From NCBI RefSeq assembly GCF_003634755.1, contig NZ_RBXA01000001.1:496001-560000 (forward strand): 64,000 nt of DNA. The letters are read 5' to 3'. Of the stretch, positions 8,400 to 17,656 are shown piece by piece. A program made the position numbers and the translations under genes. Origin of the DNA: Flavobacterium limicola (GTDB lineage: Bacteria; Bacteroidota; Bacteroidia; Flavobacteriales; Flavobacteriaceae). The stretch's first letter is position 1. Each line of letters begins with the position of its first letter. The notes beneath the pieces are model-generated. The model was not told the origin of the DNA. It saw nothing but the letters and a program-made list of their open reading frames with translations, and searched no databases.

Positions 8400-9767
8400 A
8401 TGACGGCATCTCAAACAGGAAGATATTCAAAATACATTAGACCCATTAGTATTTCAGTAGACCTAATTGTTATTTTGACTCTTGGTTTTTTCTTTTTCAA
8501 AGACCTTAATTTTAACATTGAGCGCTTTCTTGTTTATCAGTTATTTGGGTGGATTACAGTTGCTTTTTTTATAAGGTTCTACGAGATATATCGCTTTACA
8601 ACTCCACTTGAAATAATCTCAAAAATAGTCAAACAAGGTGTCATATTCCTTTTAATAACCATTGCTTTTTTCCCGTTTTCAAAACAAGTTGTTTTTAGCG
8701 GATTAATGGTTGCGATGTTTATATTCTCCGTCATGCTACTGATTACTATTTCAAAATTTTTATTGTTTTATTATTTAAAAAAATATCGAATATTAACAGG
8801 AAGTAATTATAGAAACGCTGTCATAATTGGTTATACTCCGGAGGCGATAGCATTAAAAAATCTTTTTGAAACAAGAAGTGATTATGGCTATCGTTTTTTA
8901 GGCTATTTTTCAGATAAGAAATCAAATCAAAATATTACAGGGAAATTGATAGATTTGAAACCTTTTGTTATTGAAAATTCTGTCGATGAAATTTATTGCT
9001 CTTTGAATGAAATTTCAAATGAAGATTTGAAAGATTTAATTGATTTTGCTGATGAAAATTATAAAAAGATAAAATTTATACCAGATACAAAAGAGATTTT
9101 TTCTAAAAATTTAAAAATTGACTATTACGAATTTTTCCCGGTACTATCGCTGAAAAAAACTATGCTCCATGAGCCTGCTACAATGATATTCAAAAGGGTT
9201 TTTGACATTATTTTTTCAATTACAATTATTATTGGTCTCTTGTCTTGGCTAATTCCTTTATTAGCGATTTTAATAAAATTAGAATCTAGAGGTCCGGTTT
9301 TTTTTAAACAAGGAAGACCAGGAATTGATGAAAATGAATTTTTATGTTATAAATTTCGTTCCATGAAAATCAATAAAACAACTGAAAAAGAAGCCTCTAA
9401 AAATGATCCTCGCGTTACTAAAATAGGAAGGTTTATGAGAAAAACAAGCTTAGATGAAATGCCTCAATTTCTAAATGTTTTATTGGGTGACATGTCAGTA
9501 GTAGGTCCAAGACCGCATCTTTGGGCTCAAAATAAAGTTTATGGAAATAAAGTTAAAAAATATATGGTGAGGCATTGTGTTAAACCAGGAATTACTGGAT
9601 TAGCTCAGGTTAATGGTTTCCGTGGTGAAATTCAAACGGAAGACGATATGATTAATAGAATAAAATTCGATGTTTTCTATATTGAAAATTGGTCTTTAAT
9701 TTTAGATTTAAAAATAATTTTCCAAACGGTTATCAATATTTTTAAAGGAGAAGAAAAAGCCTATTAG
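8400..9767 (+). CDS. Initiating undecaprenyl-phosphate sugar phosphotransferase (WbaP/WcaJ type)
   Basis: Polyisoprenyl-phosphate hexose-1-phosphate transferase, which starts a repeat unit by moving sugar phosphate onto undecaprenyl phosphate. The N-terminal part has four or five membrane helices, followed by a CoA-binding-like Rossmann region (about residues 135-250). The C-terminal bacterial sugar transferase domain (about 260-455) begins with FKRVFDI and a long helix. It then shows KFRSM, DPRVTKIGRF, RKTSLDEMPQ with the catalytic DE pair, and GDMSVVGPRPH. The stop overlaps the stop of the convergent gene by four bases. A seven-codon reading frame precedes it, and its TGA overlaps this ATG. 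Confidence 0.9.
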   Translation: MTASQTGRYSKYIRPISISVDLIVILTLGFFFFKDLNFNIERFLVYQLFGWITVAFFIRFYEIYRFTTPLEIISKIVKQGVIFLLITIAFFPFSKQVVFSGLMVAMFIFSVMLLITISKFLLFYYLKKYRILTGSNYRNAVIIGYTPEAIALKNLFETRSDYGYRFLGYFSDKKSNQNITGKLIDLKPFVIENSVDEIYCSLNEISNEDLKDLIDFADENYKKIKFIPDTKEIFSKNLKIDYYEFFPVLSLKKTMLHEPATMIFKRVFDIIFSITIIIGLLSWLIPLLAILIKLESRGPVFFKQGRPGIDENEFLCYKFRSMKINKTTEKEASKNDPRVTKIGRFMRKTSLDEMPQFLNVLLGDMSVVGPRPHLWAQNKVYGNKVKKYMVRHCVKPGITGLAQVNGFRGEIQTEDDMINRIKFDVFYIENWSLILDLKIIFQTVINIFKGEEKAY

Positions 9768-10948
9768 AAAATATTTTGTCGAATTAAATCTTCTATTTGT
9801 ATATCAAGATTAAACGAAGTTTGAACATTATTAAAAATCTGTTTTTTCATTAAATCCAATTCTGGTTTTTGAATATTTGAAATGGTTTGCAGTTTCTCGT
9901 TCAAATCATCATAGTTTCCTACTTTGGCTACCCAGCCTAAATTATGCTTTTCAGTTATGGTTTCACCTTCACCACCACCAAAGTATAAAACTGGAAATCC
10001 CAATGCGCCATACTCAAAAATTTTTGAAGGAACAGAACCATAAATTCTGGTCTTCAAAGGAACTATTGTGACATCAAAAGATTTTAATTTTTCGTGTAAA
10101 GCTTTACGTTCTAACATTCCATAAAAGAAAATTTTATTATCTGCTCTGGACTGAATCAGCGCTTCTATTTGTTTTTTTTCAGCACCATCACCAAATAGGT
10201 GTAACTCGATATTTAAGTCTTCTAAATTGATTTTTTGACACATTTCTAAGACTCCCTGCGCCACACCAAAAAGACCGGCATAGAATATTTTAATAGGTTC
10301 GTTTTCTCGGGTTTCCAAATCCATTTCAACCGTTTTATGGTCTGGAAAATTGCGATATAAAAAACATTTTTTTTCAGGGGAAATGGATTGGATATGAATA
10401 ATAATTTCGTTGGATTGGCCTAAAATTAAACTTGCTTTTTTGTAGATAAAACGTTCTAAAAATAAAGATACACGATGCGAAAATGAATTGGCTTTTAAAG
10501 CATTTAATTCAACGGCAGCCAATGGCCATAAATCAGAAACATTCAGGATAATTTTTTTTCGCTTCAGCGAAAGAACAAAAACTGAAATAAAAGAAAGCAA
10601 TAACGGCGGTGATTGAACCACTACTTTTTGCGGTGTTTTTTGAAACAATAAGTAAAAAAATAAACCCAAAGAAAAGGATAAAACAGATAGTAGTCTTTTG
10701 ATTATATTTTTGCTGTTGCTTGGATAAATCCAAAGACGTTTTACAATAATATTTTGTAGATTTTCAGTAACAAAAAATTTGCCTTTGTATTCCGGAAATA
10801 GTTCGCCTTTGGGATAATTACCCAAAGGACAAATTACAGAAACGGTATAATTATTTTGATGTAATTTTAAAGCCAGCTGCTCAATTCGATTCGCTGCCGC
10901 ACCTTTCTCTGGTGGATAATAATTCGATATGATGAGGATTTGTTCCAT
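9764..10948 (-). CDS. Family 4 glycosyltransferase (WbuB-like)
   Basis: GT4 glycosyltransferase with an N-terminal YYPPEKGAAANRIEQLA stretch. This is typical of the WbuB/WcaI-like group acting on polysaccharides with N-acetylated amino sugars. A hydrophobic stretch at about residues 88-130 suggests membrane contact. The C-terminal donor domain has FYAGLFGVAQG, a Gly-rich GGGEGE loop and the PSKIFEYGALGFPV segment that carries the conserved glutamate. It is the last gene of a leftward operon. Its ATG shares one base with the stop of the wecB gene upstream, so coupling is likely. Linkage to wecB supports an amino-sugar substrate, by inference. Confidence 0.82.
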   Translation of the reverse strand: MEQILIISNYYPPEKGAAANRIEQLALKLHQNNYTVSVICPLGNYPKGELFPEYKGKFFVTENLQNIIVKRLWIYPSNSKNIIKRLLSVLSFSLGLFFYLLFQKTPQKVVVQSPPLLLSFISVFVLSLKRKKIILNVSDLWPLAAVELNALKANSFSHRVSLFLERFIYKKASLILGQSNEIIIHIQSISPEKKCFLYRNFPDHKTVEMDLETRENEPIKIFYAGLFGVAQGVLEMCQKINLEDLNIELHLFGDGAEKKQIEALIQSRADNKIFFYGMLERKALHEKLKSFDVTIVPLKTRIYGSVPSKIFEYGALGFPVLYFGGGEGETITEKHNLGWVAKVGNYDDLNEKLQTISNIQKPELDLMKKQIFNNVQTSFNLDIQIEDLIRQNIF

Positions 10949-12036
10949 TATTTTTTTGAAAGTAAAATATCAATTATTCGTTCAGAAGCGTTACCATCCC
11001 AAAGTTCAGGAATTCCTGTTTTTCGAGGACCATTTTTAAGAAATTCTCCAAACATTTTATTTAGATTCTCAATCGATGTGCCAACTAAAATATTCGTGCC
11101 TATGGTTTCTGTTTCAGGTCTTTCGGTATTGTTTCGCATGGTGAAACAAGGAATTCCTAAAACCGTTGTTTCTTCTGAAATTCCGCCAGAATCTGTAATG
11201 ACAGCAAAACTGTTTTTAATTAAAAACATAAAATTCAAATAGCCTTGTGGTTCAACAAATACTATGTTTTTTAAGTTTAAATTAGTTTCACCTAAAATCG
11301 CTTTTGTTCTCGGATGGATAGGGAAAATTACTTTTTTATCACCAACCATTTTATCAATTCCTTGCAAAAGTTGAATCAATGATTGCTCTTCATCTACATT
11401 CGAAGGACGGTGTAAAGTCAAAATGATGTAATTCTTGGTTTCTAAATTGAATTCATTCCAAAAAATTGGAGCCGAAATTCGAGCTAGGTTTTGATATAAA
11501 GTGTCTATCATTACATTCCCAACAAAATGAATATTAGAAGAATCTGCCCCATATTTCAACAAATTTTCCCTTGCCCAAATTGAGGTTGTAAAAAAATAAT
11601 CAGTTATACTATCCGTAACAATTCGATTGATTTCCTCCGGCATTGTCATATCACCTGAACGTATACCCGCCTCTACATGGGTTACTTTGATATTTAATTT
11701 TTTTGCAACAATCGCACAGGCCATAGTCGAGTTGACATCGCCAACCACCAAAACTAAATCACATGGATTTTGCAGTAATTCTTGTTCAAAAGCAACCATT
11801 ATTGCGGCAGTTTGTACTGATTGTGAGCCACTTTTCACCTCTAAATTTACATTCGGCTCAGGAATATTTAATTCTTGAAAAAATGTATCGCTGAGGTTTT
11901 TATCATAATGTTGTCCAGTATGCACCAATCGATAGGAGATTTTCGCACCTTCGGCTTGTTTTTTCTCTATCGCTTTAATAATGGGGGCGATTTTTATAAA
12001 ATTGGGTCTTGCACCTGCAACTATTGTGATTTTCAT
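10948..12036 (-). CDS. wecB: UDP-N-acetylglucosamine 2-epimerase (non-hydrolysing)
   Basis: Interconverts UDP-GlcNAc and UDP-ManNAc in the cytoplasm, feeding amino sugars into polysaccharide synthesis. Family signatures are all present in order: VAGARPNFIKIAPI at the N-terminus, HTGQHYDK, VGDVNSTMAC, HVEAGIRSGDMTMPEEINR (with the catalytic Asp/Glu region), LHRPSNVD, and TDSGGISEE in the UDP-binding C-terminal domain. A length of 362 is usual. It sits in the middle of a leftward three-gene operon, 4 bases after the ligase-like gene and overlapping the glycosyltransferase start by one base. Confidence 0.92.
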   Translation of the reverse strand: MKITIVAGARPNFIKIAPIIKAIEKKQAEGAKISYRLVHTGQHYDKNLSDTFFQELNIPEPNVNLEVKSGSQSVQTAAIMVAFEQELLQNPCDLVLVVGDVNSTMACAIVAKKLNIKVTHVEAGIRSGDMTMPEEINRIVTDSITDYFFTTSIWARENLLKYGADSSNIHFVGNVMIDTLYQNLARISAPIFWNEFNLETKNYIILTLHRPSNVDEEQSLIQLLQGIDKMVGDKKVIFPIHPRTKAILGETNLNLKNIVFVEPQGYLNFMFLIKNSFAVITDSGGISEETTVLGIPCFTMRNNTERPETETIGTNILVGTSIENLNKMFGEFLKNGPRKTGIPELWDGNASERIIDILLSKK

Positions 12037-12040
12037 AATG

Positions 12041-13375
12041 TTATTTTACAAATGAAACAAATTGTTTTAATTTTCCGCTTTTGTTTCGTTCTAATTTTTC
12101 TTTTTTATTGAAGATGAACACCAAATCATTTTCTAAATAAAGTGCTATCGCTTTTTCAATTTTTTCAATTTGTGCCAAATTTAATTCGGTTTCGCTCACA
12201 TATTCAATTTCAAATGTATCTATTTTGGTTTGTCTAATCACAAATTCTTTCACGTTTCCGTCATCTTCAATGATGCTTTTTGTCACATAATAAAAGGTAA
12301 GTCCAGGTGATTTTTTACCGCTGGGTAAAATGGCAACATCATTGGTTCGGCCTATTAATTTTTTGAGAATCGGTTTTTGTAAAGTGCTTTGTTCATCCAG
12401 AATTCCAATATCACCAATGTCATATCGTATGAACGGATGTGCTTTATTGAACAAAGAAGTTATGACGATACGACCAGAAGTACCATTAGGAACCGCTTTA
12501 TTATTTTCGTCCAAAATTTCCACGAACAACGTTTCCGAATTGACTTGCCATTCGTCTTGAGGATTTTCAAAAGCAATCAAATCCAGTTCCGAAGCGCCGT
12601 ATTCATTGACAATAGGAATACCAAATTGTTTTTCTAAAAGGATTTTGTCTTCTTCAAAAAGCATTTCAGAAGTTACCATACATACTTTCAAAGTGGGACA
12701 AATTGCGGTTAATACGATGTTTCTCTTTTGTAAAAATTTAGCAAATAAAACTATCGAACTCGTATATCCATTGATGTAATTGAATTTTTTAGTTCGAAAA
12801 TGATTCAAAAATCCTTCTAAAACTTCATCCGATAAATCAAAAATGGAGAACCGAAACCGATGGCCCAAAAAATCCTTAAAGCGTTCTTTTTTGTTTCCAA
12901 TAAAATCCATTAGAATACCATAAAAACGCGCTTGGTAGGAAGTATTAAAATCGATCCCATACCAACCAAAACGGTACATGTTTGAAGCCCAAGTCAACGC
13001 ATGACAGTATTTATCTTTGGCAAAAATAAAGGGAGTTCCGCTGGAACCGGATGTTTTATTTATGTAACTGTTTTTTGTTGAATACTCTTTCGAGAGCCTA
13101 TCCAATAATGGTTTTTGTAAGTTTTTCTTATTCAAAACGGGTAAATCTTCCCAGCTTGTAAAAGTTGTAGTACCGACTAAATCTTTGTAAAAAACATTGT
13201 TTTGCAAATGATAATCGACAATTTCCAATTTTTTATTTGCAACGAAAACTTCATGTTCTTTTTCAGAAAAGGCTACAATTTTCCGTAATTCGGCTTTAGC
13301 TTCCATCATTGGGAAGCCATTTATTTGTAGCGATAAGTCGAATAGTCGAAACATGTTAGAGGTATATTCCACCAA
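12041..13375 (-). CDS. Phenylacetate-CoA ligase-like adenylate-forming protein (CapK/PaaK family)
   Basis: Member of the ANL adenylate-forming superfamily, in the branch related to PaaK and CapK of capsule loci. The phosphate-binding loop is TSGSSGTPFIFAK. A later NEYGASELDLIAFE stretch corresponds to the acyl-adenylate motif with its conserved glutamate, and LIGRTNDVAILPSGKK is the hinge region before the small C-terminal domain. In polysaccharide clusters such proteins are thought to activate an acid for attachment to sugar, but the substrate is not known. It is the first gene of the leftward operon and is divergent from purD across a 111-base gap. Confidence 0.75.
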   Translation of the reverse strand: MVEYTSNMFRLFDLSLQINGFPMMEAKAELRKIVAFSEKEHEVFVANKKLEIVDYHLQNNVFYKDLVGTTTFTSWEDLPVLNKKNLQKPLLDRLSKEYSTKNSYINKTSGSSGTPFIFAKDKYCHALTWASNMYRFGWYGIDFNTSYQARFYGILMDFIGNKKERFKDFLGHRFRFSIFDLSDEVLEGFLNHFRTKKFNYINGYTSSIVLFAKFLQKRNIVLTAICPTLKVCMVTSEMLFEEDKILLEKQFGIPIVNEYGASELDLIAFENPQDEWQVNSETLFVEILDENNKAVPNGTSGRIVITSLFNKAHPFIRYDIGDIGILDEQSTLQKPILKKLIGRTNDVAILPSGKKSPGLTFYYVTKSIIEDDGNVKEFVIRQTKIDTFEIEYVSETELNLAQIEKIEKAIALYLENDLVFIFNKKEKLERNKSGKLKQFVSFVK

Positions 13376-13454
13376 AAATAATATTTACCAACAACTAATA
13401 ATGGAGAACCAACAACTTTTTGAGAATTAATTATTTTTTAAGTTCAAAAGCAAT

Positions 13455-13462
13455 TATTTTTG
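13455..13462 (+). promoter_or_regulatory. Candidate -7 promoter element for purD (TATTTTTG)
   Basis: Matches TAnnTTTG and lies 24 bases before the purD start codon. No TTG lies at 17-20 bases upstream, so this is a half-site only. Confidence 0.3.
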
Positions 13463-13486
13463 CACGACAACTAAACACAACTACAC

Positions 13487-14761
13487 ATGACAATTTTACT
13501 ACTGGGTTCGGGCGGAAGAGAGCATGCTTTTGCATGGAAAATGATTCAAAGTCCGCTTTGTGACACTCTTTTTGTAGCTCCGGGAAATGCGGGAACGGCT
13601 TCTATAGCTACTAATGTTGCCATCAGTCCAACTGATTTTGAAGCTATAAAAAAGTTTGTTATTCAGGAAAAAGTAGCAATGGTTGTGGTAGGACCAGAAG
13701 ATCCTTTAGTAAAAGGGATTTATGATTTCTTTCTAAACGATGCTGCATTAACTCATATTCCGGTTATTGGTCCGTCAAAAATGGGTGCGCAACTGGAAGG
13801 AAGTAAAGAATTTGCCAAAGAATTTCTAATCAAACATAACATTCCAACTGCTGCTTACGATAGTTTTACTGCAGAAACAGTAGAAAAAGGATGTGAATTC
13901 TTGGAAACACTGCAACCGCCTTATGTTTTGAAAGCAGATGGTTTAGCTGCAGGAAAAGGAGTTTTGATTATTCAGGATTTGGCAGAAGCCAAAGAAGAAT
14001 TAAGAAACATGTTGGTGCATCAAAAATTTGGTGACGCCAGTTCTAAAGTGGTTATCGAAGAATTCCTGGACGGAATAGAATTAAGCTGCTTCGTTCTTAC
14101 CGATGGAAAAAATTACAAAATATTGCCAACAGCCAAAGATTACAAACGCATTGGCGAAGGCGATACAGGTTTAAATACAGGCGGAATGGGAGCGGTTTCT
14201 CCAGTTCCTTATGTTGATGCTGTTTTGATGGAAAAAATAGAAACACGCATTGTAAAACCTACGATTGACGGTTTCCAGAAAGATGGAATTCCGTACAAAG
14301 GATTTGTTTTCATTGGGTTAATCAATGTCAATAACGAACCAATCGTAATTGAATATAATGTGCGAATGGGTGATCCAGAAACCGAAGTGGTTATTCCAAG
14401 ATTAAAAACGGATTTAGTAGAATTATTTTTGGCTGTTGCCAATGAAAAACTAGACGAAATTAATCTGGAAATTGATGAAAGAAGCGCCACTACAATTATG
14501 GTTGTTTCTGGAGGATATCCAGAGGAATTCGAAAAAGGAAAAGTAATTTCTGGAATAGATAACATTCAAGATTCCATTGTTTTTCACGCAGGAACAAAAC
14601 TGGATAATGGAAACACAGTATCAAACGGAGGAAGAGTTTTAACCGTAACTTCTTATGGAAATAATTTTGAAGAGGCCATAAAAAAATCTTACCAAAACAT
14701 AGATAAACTACATTTTGATAAGATGTATTTTAGAAAAGATATTGGAAACGACTTGAAATAG
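13487..14761 (+). CDS. purD: Phosphoribosylamine-glycine ligase
   Basis: GAR synthetase, the second step of de novo purine synthesis, which joins glycine to phosphoribosylamine with ATP. The N-terminal domain starts with LLLGSGGREHAFAWKM, the family signature. The ATP-grasp region contains KADGLAAGKGVLI and GDTGLNTGGMGAVSP. The metal-binding stretch reads EYNVRMGDPETEVV. The length of 424 is normal. It stands alone and is transcribed away from the polysaccharide operon. A DUF6341 gene converges on it 31 bases downstream. Confidence 0.96.
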   Translation: MTILLLGSGGREHAFAWKMIQSPLCDTLFVAPGNAGTASIATNVAISPTDFEAIKKFVIQEKVAMVVVGPEDPLVKGIYDFFLNDAALTHIPVIGPSKMGAQLEGSKEFAKEFLIKHNIPTAAYDSFTAETVEKGCEFLETLQPPYVLKADGLAAGKGVLIIQDLAEAKEELRNMLVHQKFGDASSKVVIEEFLDGIELSCFVLTDGKNYKILPTAKDYKRIGEGDTGLNTGGMGAVSPVPYVDAVLMEKIETRIVKPTIDGFQKDGIPYKGFVFIGLINVNNEPIVIEYNVRMGDPETEVVIPRLKTDLVELFLAVANEKLDEINLEIDERSATTIMVVSGGYPEEFEKGKVISGIDNIQDSIVFHAGTKLDNGNTVSNGGRVLTVTSYGNNFEEAIKKSYQNIDKLHFDKMYFRKDIGNDLK

Positions 14762-14792
14762 TTTCCAATTATTGTTCACTTTTTTTCAAATA

Positions 14793-15023
14793 TTATTTTA
14801 AGAAAGAGTGAGCGGTAGTATCTTGCTTCTCAGTTCCGGCGTCTTCAAAAATTTTCAATTGTTTAATCCAGTATACCATTGCCAAAGCGCAAATAATCAT
14901 GAAAATCCAATTGATTGTATTTGCCGCAAACCAAGATGACAGCTCTAATGAACGTAAAAAGTCTAGAGGAGCAAATAAAATATTTACAAATAAGTATTGT
15001 ATTCCTTCGAAAAATGCTTTCAT
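14793..15023 (-). CDS. Small membrane protein, DUF6341-like
   Basis: A protein of 76 residues with two hydrophobic helices (about residues 8-22 and 33-52) and a polar tail. The sequence FFEGIQYLFVN…FAPLD resembles the short Flavobacteriaceae-specific family I know as DUF6341, usually found beside the DUF6427 gene and upp, as here. Function is unknown. It is divergent from the DUF6427 gene, with 132 bases between the starts. Confidence 0.7.
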   Translation of the reverse strand: MKAFFEGIQYLFVNILFAPLDFLRSLELSSWFAANTINWIFMIICALAMVYWIKQLKIFEDAGTEKQDTTAHSFLK

Positions 15024-15155
15024 AATGTATAAAATTAATTTATTAATTGTCTTAAGGAACTTGGTATCTTAAAAAAGAGAATCTTTTTTGAACTTGGAGA
15101 GTTTCCTTTTTAAACAAGTACTATATTTACAACCACAAAAGTATAAAATATCCTT

Positions 15156-16085
15156 ATGATAACAAGTGTTTTTAAAAAATCTACACCATTAAATTTTGCA
15201 TTGGTCGTTATTTTAATGCTAGTTTTCTTTTTAATGTATCAAATTCAAGATTTATCTTGGGTAAGTTCTGGTTTTTTAATTTTTAAAAAAGCAACAACAT
15301 TTATTATTTTGTTGGCATCAGTTTTCTTAATTGACTTTATTGCCCGCAGAAATGCACTTAGTAAAGACAGTAGTTATACGATTTTTTTCTACTTTTTATT
15401 TTTACTTTTTTTTCCTTCGGTACTGGATAATACAAATTTAATTATTTCTAATTTTTTTATTTTATTAGCGCTTCGCAGATTAATTTCGTTACAATCACTA
15501 AAAGAATCCAAAGAAAAAATATTTGATGCTTCCTTGTGGATTTTTATAGCCTCCATATTTCATTTTTGGAGTATTATCTTTATAGTGTTGGTTTTTATTT
15601 CTATAATTTTTCATGTTTCCAGAGATTATAGAAACTGGATATTGCCTTTTATTGCCTTTTTTACGGTTGGAATTTTCTATATGTTCGTAATCACGCTTTT
15701 TGATATAAACGGCTTTGAACAAATGTACTCCAACATTAAAATAAGTTTTGAACTCAACTATTTTACTAATAATTATCAAAATGGGGCCTTATCAATTTAC
15801 TTGACTGTGGCTTTGTTTTTTATTATCGCAATGTTTATGTCTTTGTCTAATAGACCATTATTGTTGCATAGTTCATATAAAAAAATAATTGTATCATTTT
15901 TCATTGGCCTTTTAATTTTCATAATTTCTTCCAATAAAAGTAATGATTTACTGTTATTTACTTTTGCTCCATTAGCAGTTATGGCTACGGGTCACATTGA
16001 AATTCCTCAAGAAAAACTAAATCAGGAATTAGTTCTGTTTGTGTTAATCGCCTGCAGTTTATTTGCTTTTTTCAGCCAATTATAA
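15156..16085 (+). CDS. DUF6427-like polytopic membrane protein
   Basis: A protein of 309 residues with about nine or ten hydrophobic helices and very little soluble sequence. It resembles the DUF6427 family conserved in Flavobacteriaceae. The conserved R-R-N and R-R-L stretches between helices (about residues 64 and 108) are typical of that family. No function is known. Its 3' end overlaps the 3' end of the convergent upp gene by six bases. This neighbourhood (purD, DUF6341, DUF6427, upp, DUF4254, GT9) is one I associate with the family, which suggests a housekeeping rather than an accessory role. Confidence 0.7.
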   Translation: MITSVFKKSTPLNFALVVILMLVFFLMYQIQDLSWVSSGFLIFKKATTFIILLASVFLIDFIARRNALSKDSSYTIFFYFLFLLFFPSVLDNTNLIISNFFILLALRRLISLQSLKESKEKIFDASLWIFIASIFHFWSIIFIVLVFISIIFHVSRDYRNWILPFIAFFTVGIFYMFVITLFDINGFEQMYSNIKISFELNYFTNNYQNGALSIYLTVALFFIIAMFMSLSNRPLLLHSSYKKIIVSFFIGLLIFIISSNKSNDLLLFTFAPLAVMATGHIEIPQEKLNQELVLFVLIACSLFAFFSQL

Positions 16086-16733
16086 TTTTTCACCGTAGGC
16101 TAAATCACCCGCATCACCCAGTCCCGGAACAATATAACTGTGCTCGTTCAGCTTTTCATCTAAAGAAGCAACCCAAAGATGACAGTTTTCAGGCAAGTGT
16201 TCTTCTAAATGCGCAATGCCTTCCGGGGCAGCAATCACAACGGCAATATGTATTTCTTTTGGAGTTCCTCTTTCCATTAATTTATTGAATACGGCAACAA
16301 TGGATTGACCAGTGGCAAGCATCGGATCAACTATGATTAGATTTTTCCCATTTATGTCAGCAATGGCTTGGTATTGCACTAAAATATCAAAGTAATCATC
16401 ATTATTGGGATGGTGACGGTAAGCAGATACGAAACCATTTTCGGCGCTGTCAAAATAATTTAGAAAACCCAAATGCAATGGCAATCCGGCTCTCAGAATA
16501 GAACATAAAACCAATTGATCTTTGATTTCAGTCGTATTTTTAATGCCTAGCGGCGTTTGTATTTCAATGGGTGCGTAATGCAGTTCTTTACTTAGTTCAT
16601 ACGCCATTATTTCACCAATACGTTCAATATTTCTTCGGAAACGCATGCTGTCATTGTGAACATTCACATTCCGTATTTGTCCCAAAAAGTGATTTAGGAC
16701 ACTGTTCCCTTCCGATAAATAATGAATTTGCAT
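16080..16733 (-). CDS. upp: Uracil phosphoribosyltransferase
   Basis: Pyrimidine salvage enzyme making UMP from uracil and PRPP. The PRPP-binding loop VDPMLATGQS is present near residue 130. The uracil-binding C-terminus includes VPGLGDAGDLAYG, the classic UPRT ending. The N-terminal half carries CSILRAGLPLHLG. A length of 217 is normal. The gene points toward DUF6427 and overlaps its end by six bases. Its start is 87 bases from the divergent DUF4254 gene. Confidence 0.95.
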   Translation of the reverse strand: MQIHYLSEGNSVLNHFLGQIRNVNVHNDSMRFRRNIERIGEIMAYELSKELHYAPIEIQTPLGIKNTTEIKDQLVLCSILRAGLPLHLGFLNYFDSAENGFVSAYRHHPNNDDYFDILVQYQAIADINGKNLIIVDPMLATGQSIVAVFNKLMERGTPKEIHIAVVIAAPEGIAHLEEHLPENCHLWVASLDEKLNEHSYIVPGLGDAGDLAYGEKL

Positions 16734-16792
16734 GGTTGTATTTTTGTAATTAAACTTCTAGTTATTTTTTTATGGTATAAAAGTATAAAAAG

Positions 16793-16800
16793 TATCTTTG
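16793..16800 (+). promoter_or_regulatory. Candidate -7 promoter element for the DUF4254 gene (TATCTTTG)
   Basis: Fits TAnnTTTG and ends 19 bases before the ATG at 16820. No TTG is seen at the usual distance upstream. Confidence 0.3.
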
Positions 16801-16819
16801 TCTTTTAATATATAAAGAT

Positions 16820-17425
16820 ATGTTTTCAAAACTAGCGTACTCCGTATTCGAACAAAGTATCAAAGATTATCATCAATTTGATAATGTTGATCAGCCTATA
16901 AACAATCCTTTTCCGAAGGATAAATTTGAACATTTGTTGTATCACAAAAACTGGATTGACACTGTTCAATGGCATTTTGAGGATATTATTCGTGATCCAA
17001 ATATTAATCCAGTTGCTGCTTTGACTTTGAAAAGAAGAATTGATGCTTCTAATCAAGAACGTACCGATATGGTTGAATATATTGACAGTTATTTTCTTCA
17101 GAAATACAGTCATGTTGTGGTAAAAGACCACGCAAAAATCAATTCAGAAAGTCCTGCTTGGGCTTTTGACCGATTGTCAATTCTTGCTTTGAAAATTTAT
17201 CACATGCAAGAAGAAGCTACTCGTGCTGAGGCTTCACAAGAGCATAGAGATAAATGTCAGGCGAAATTGAATATTTTGTTGGAACAAAGAACGGATTTGT
17301 CAACTGCTATTGATGATTTGTTGACCGATATTGCAAACGGAGATAAATTCATGAAAGTGTACAAACAAATGAAAATGTACAACGATGATGATTTGAATCC
17401 TGTTTTGTATCAAGCCAAAAAATAA
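16820..17425 (+). CDS. DUF4254 domain protein
   Basis: A soluble protein of 201 residues, mainly helical and without a signal peptide. The N-terminal half contains NWIDTVQWHFEDIIRDP and LKRRIDASNQERTDMVEYID, the two most conserved blocks of DUF4254. Its biochemical role is not known to me. The family is usually found next to a family-9 glycosyltransferase in Bacteroidota, as here, suggesting a part in lipopolysaccharide core or related glycan assembly. It is followed after one base by a small membrane protein gene and then by the GT9 gene, so the three are probably co-transcribed. Confidence 0.8.
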   Translation: MFSKLAYSVFEQSIKDYHQFDNVDQPINNPFPKDKFEHLLYHKNWIDTVQWHFEDIIRDPNINPVAALTLKRRIDASNQERTDMVEYIDSYFLQKYSHVVVKDHAKINSESPAWAFDRLSILALKIYHMQEEATRAEASQEHRDKCQAKLNILLEQRTDLSTAIDDLLTDIANGDKFMKVYKQMKMYNDDDLNPVLYQAKK

Positions 17426-17426
17426 G

Positions 17427-17627
17427 ATGTTTAAAAAAACTTTTTTTGGATCAGAACCTTTGTTTTTTCAGCTGATATATAGCATAACTTTTTTAGGGTT
17501 TTTATATGTAATGTACGAAGTTATTTTTCTGGATTACATAGATCAAACGAAACACTTGAAAGGAGTAATTCTTATTCTCTTCGGAATTTTCTACTTTAGA
17601 ATGTCTCGCAATCAAATAAAGAAGTAA
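17427..17627 (+). CDS. Small two-helix membrane protein
   Basis: A protein of 66 residues with two predicted helices (about residues 14-32 and 42-57) and a basic C-terminal end. It starts one base after the DUF4254 stop and ends 29 bases before the GT9 gene, so it sits inside what looks like an operon. I do not recognise a family. The tight spacing and clean hydrophobic pattern support a real gene. Confidence 0.55.
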   Translation: MFKKTFFGSEPLFFQLIYSITFLGFLYVMYEVIFLDYIDQTKHLKGVILILFGIFYFRMSRNQIKK

Positions 17628-17656
17628 TAGGAAATAAAAATTATTCTGGTTAAAAA

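Noticed and set aside
9764..13375. The leftward three-gene operon as a separately acquired island
   Set aside because: Its genes are all typical of polysaccharide synthesis, it overlaps the sugar transferase gene only by stop codons, and no repeats or mobility genes flank it.
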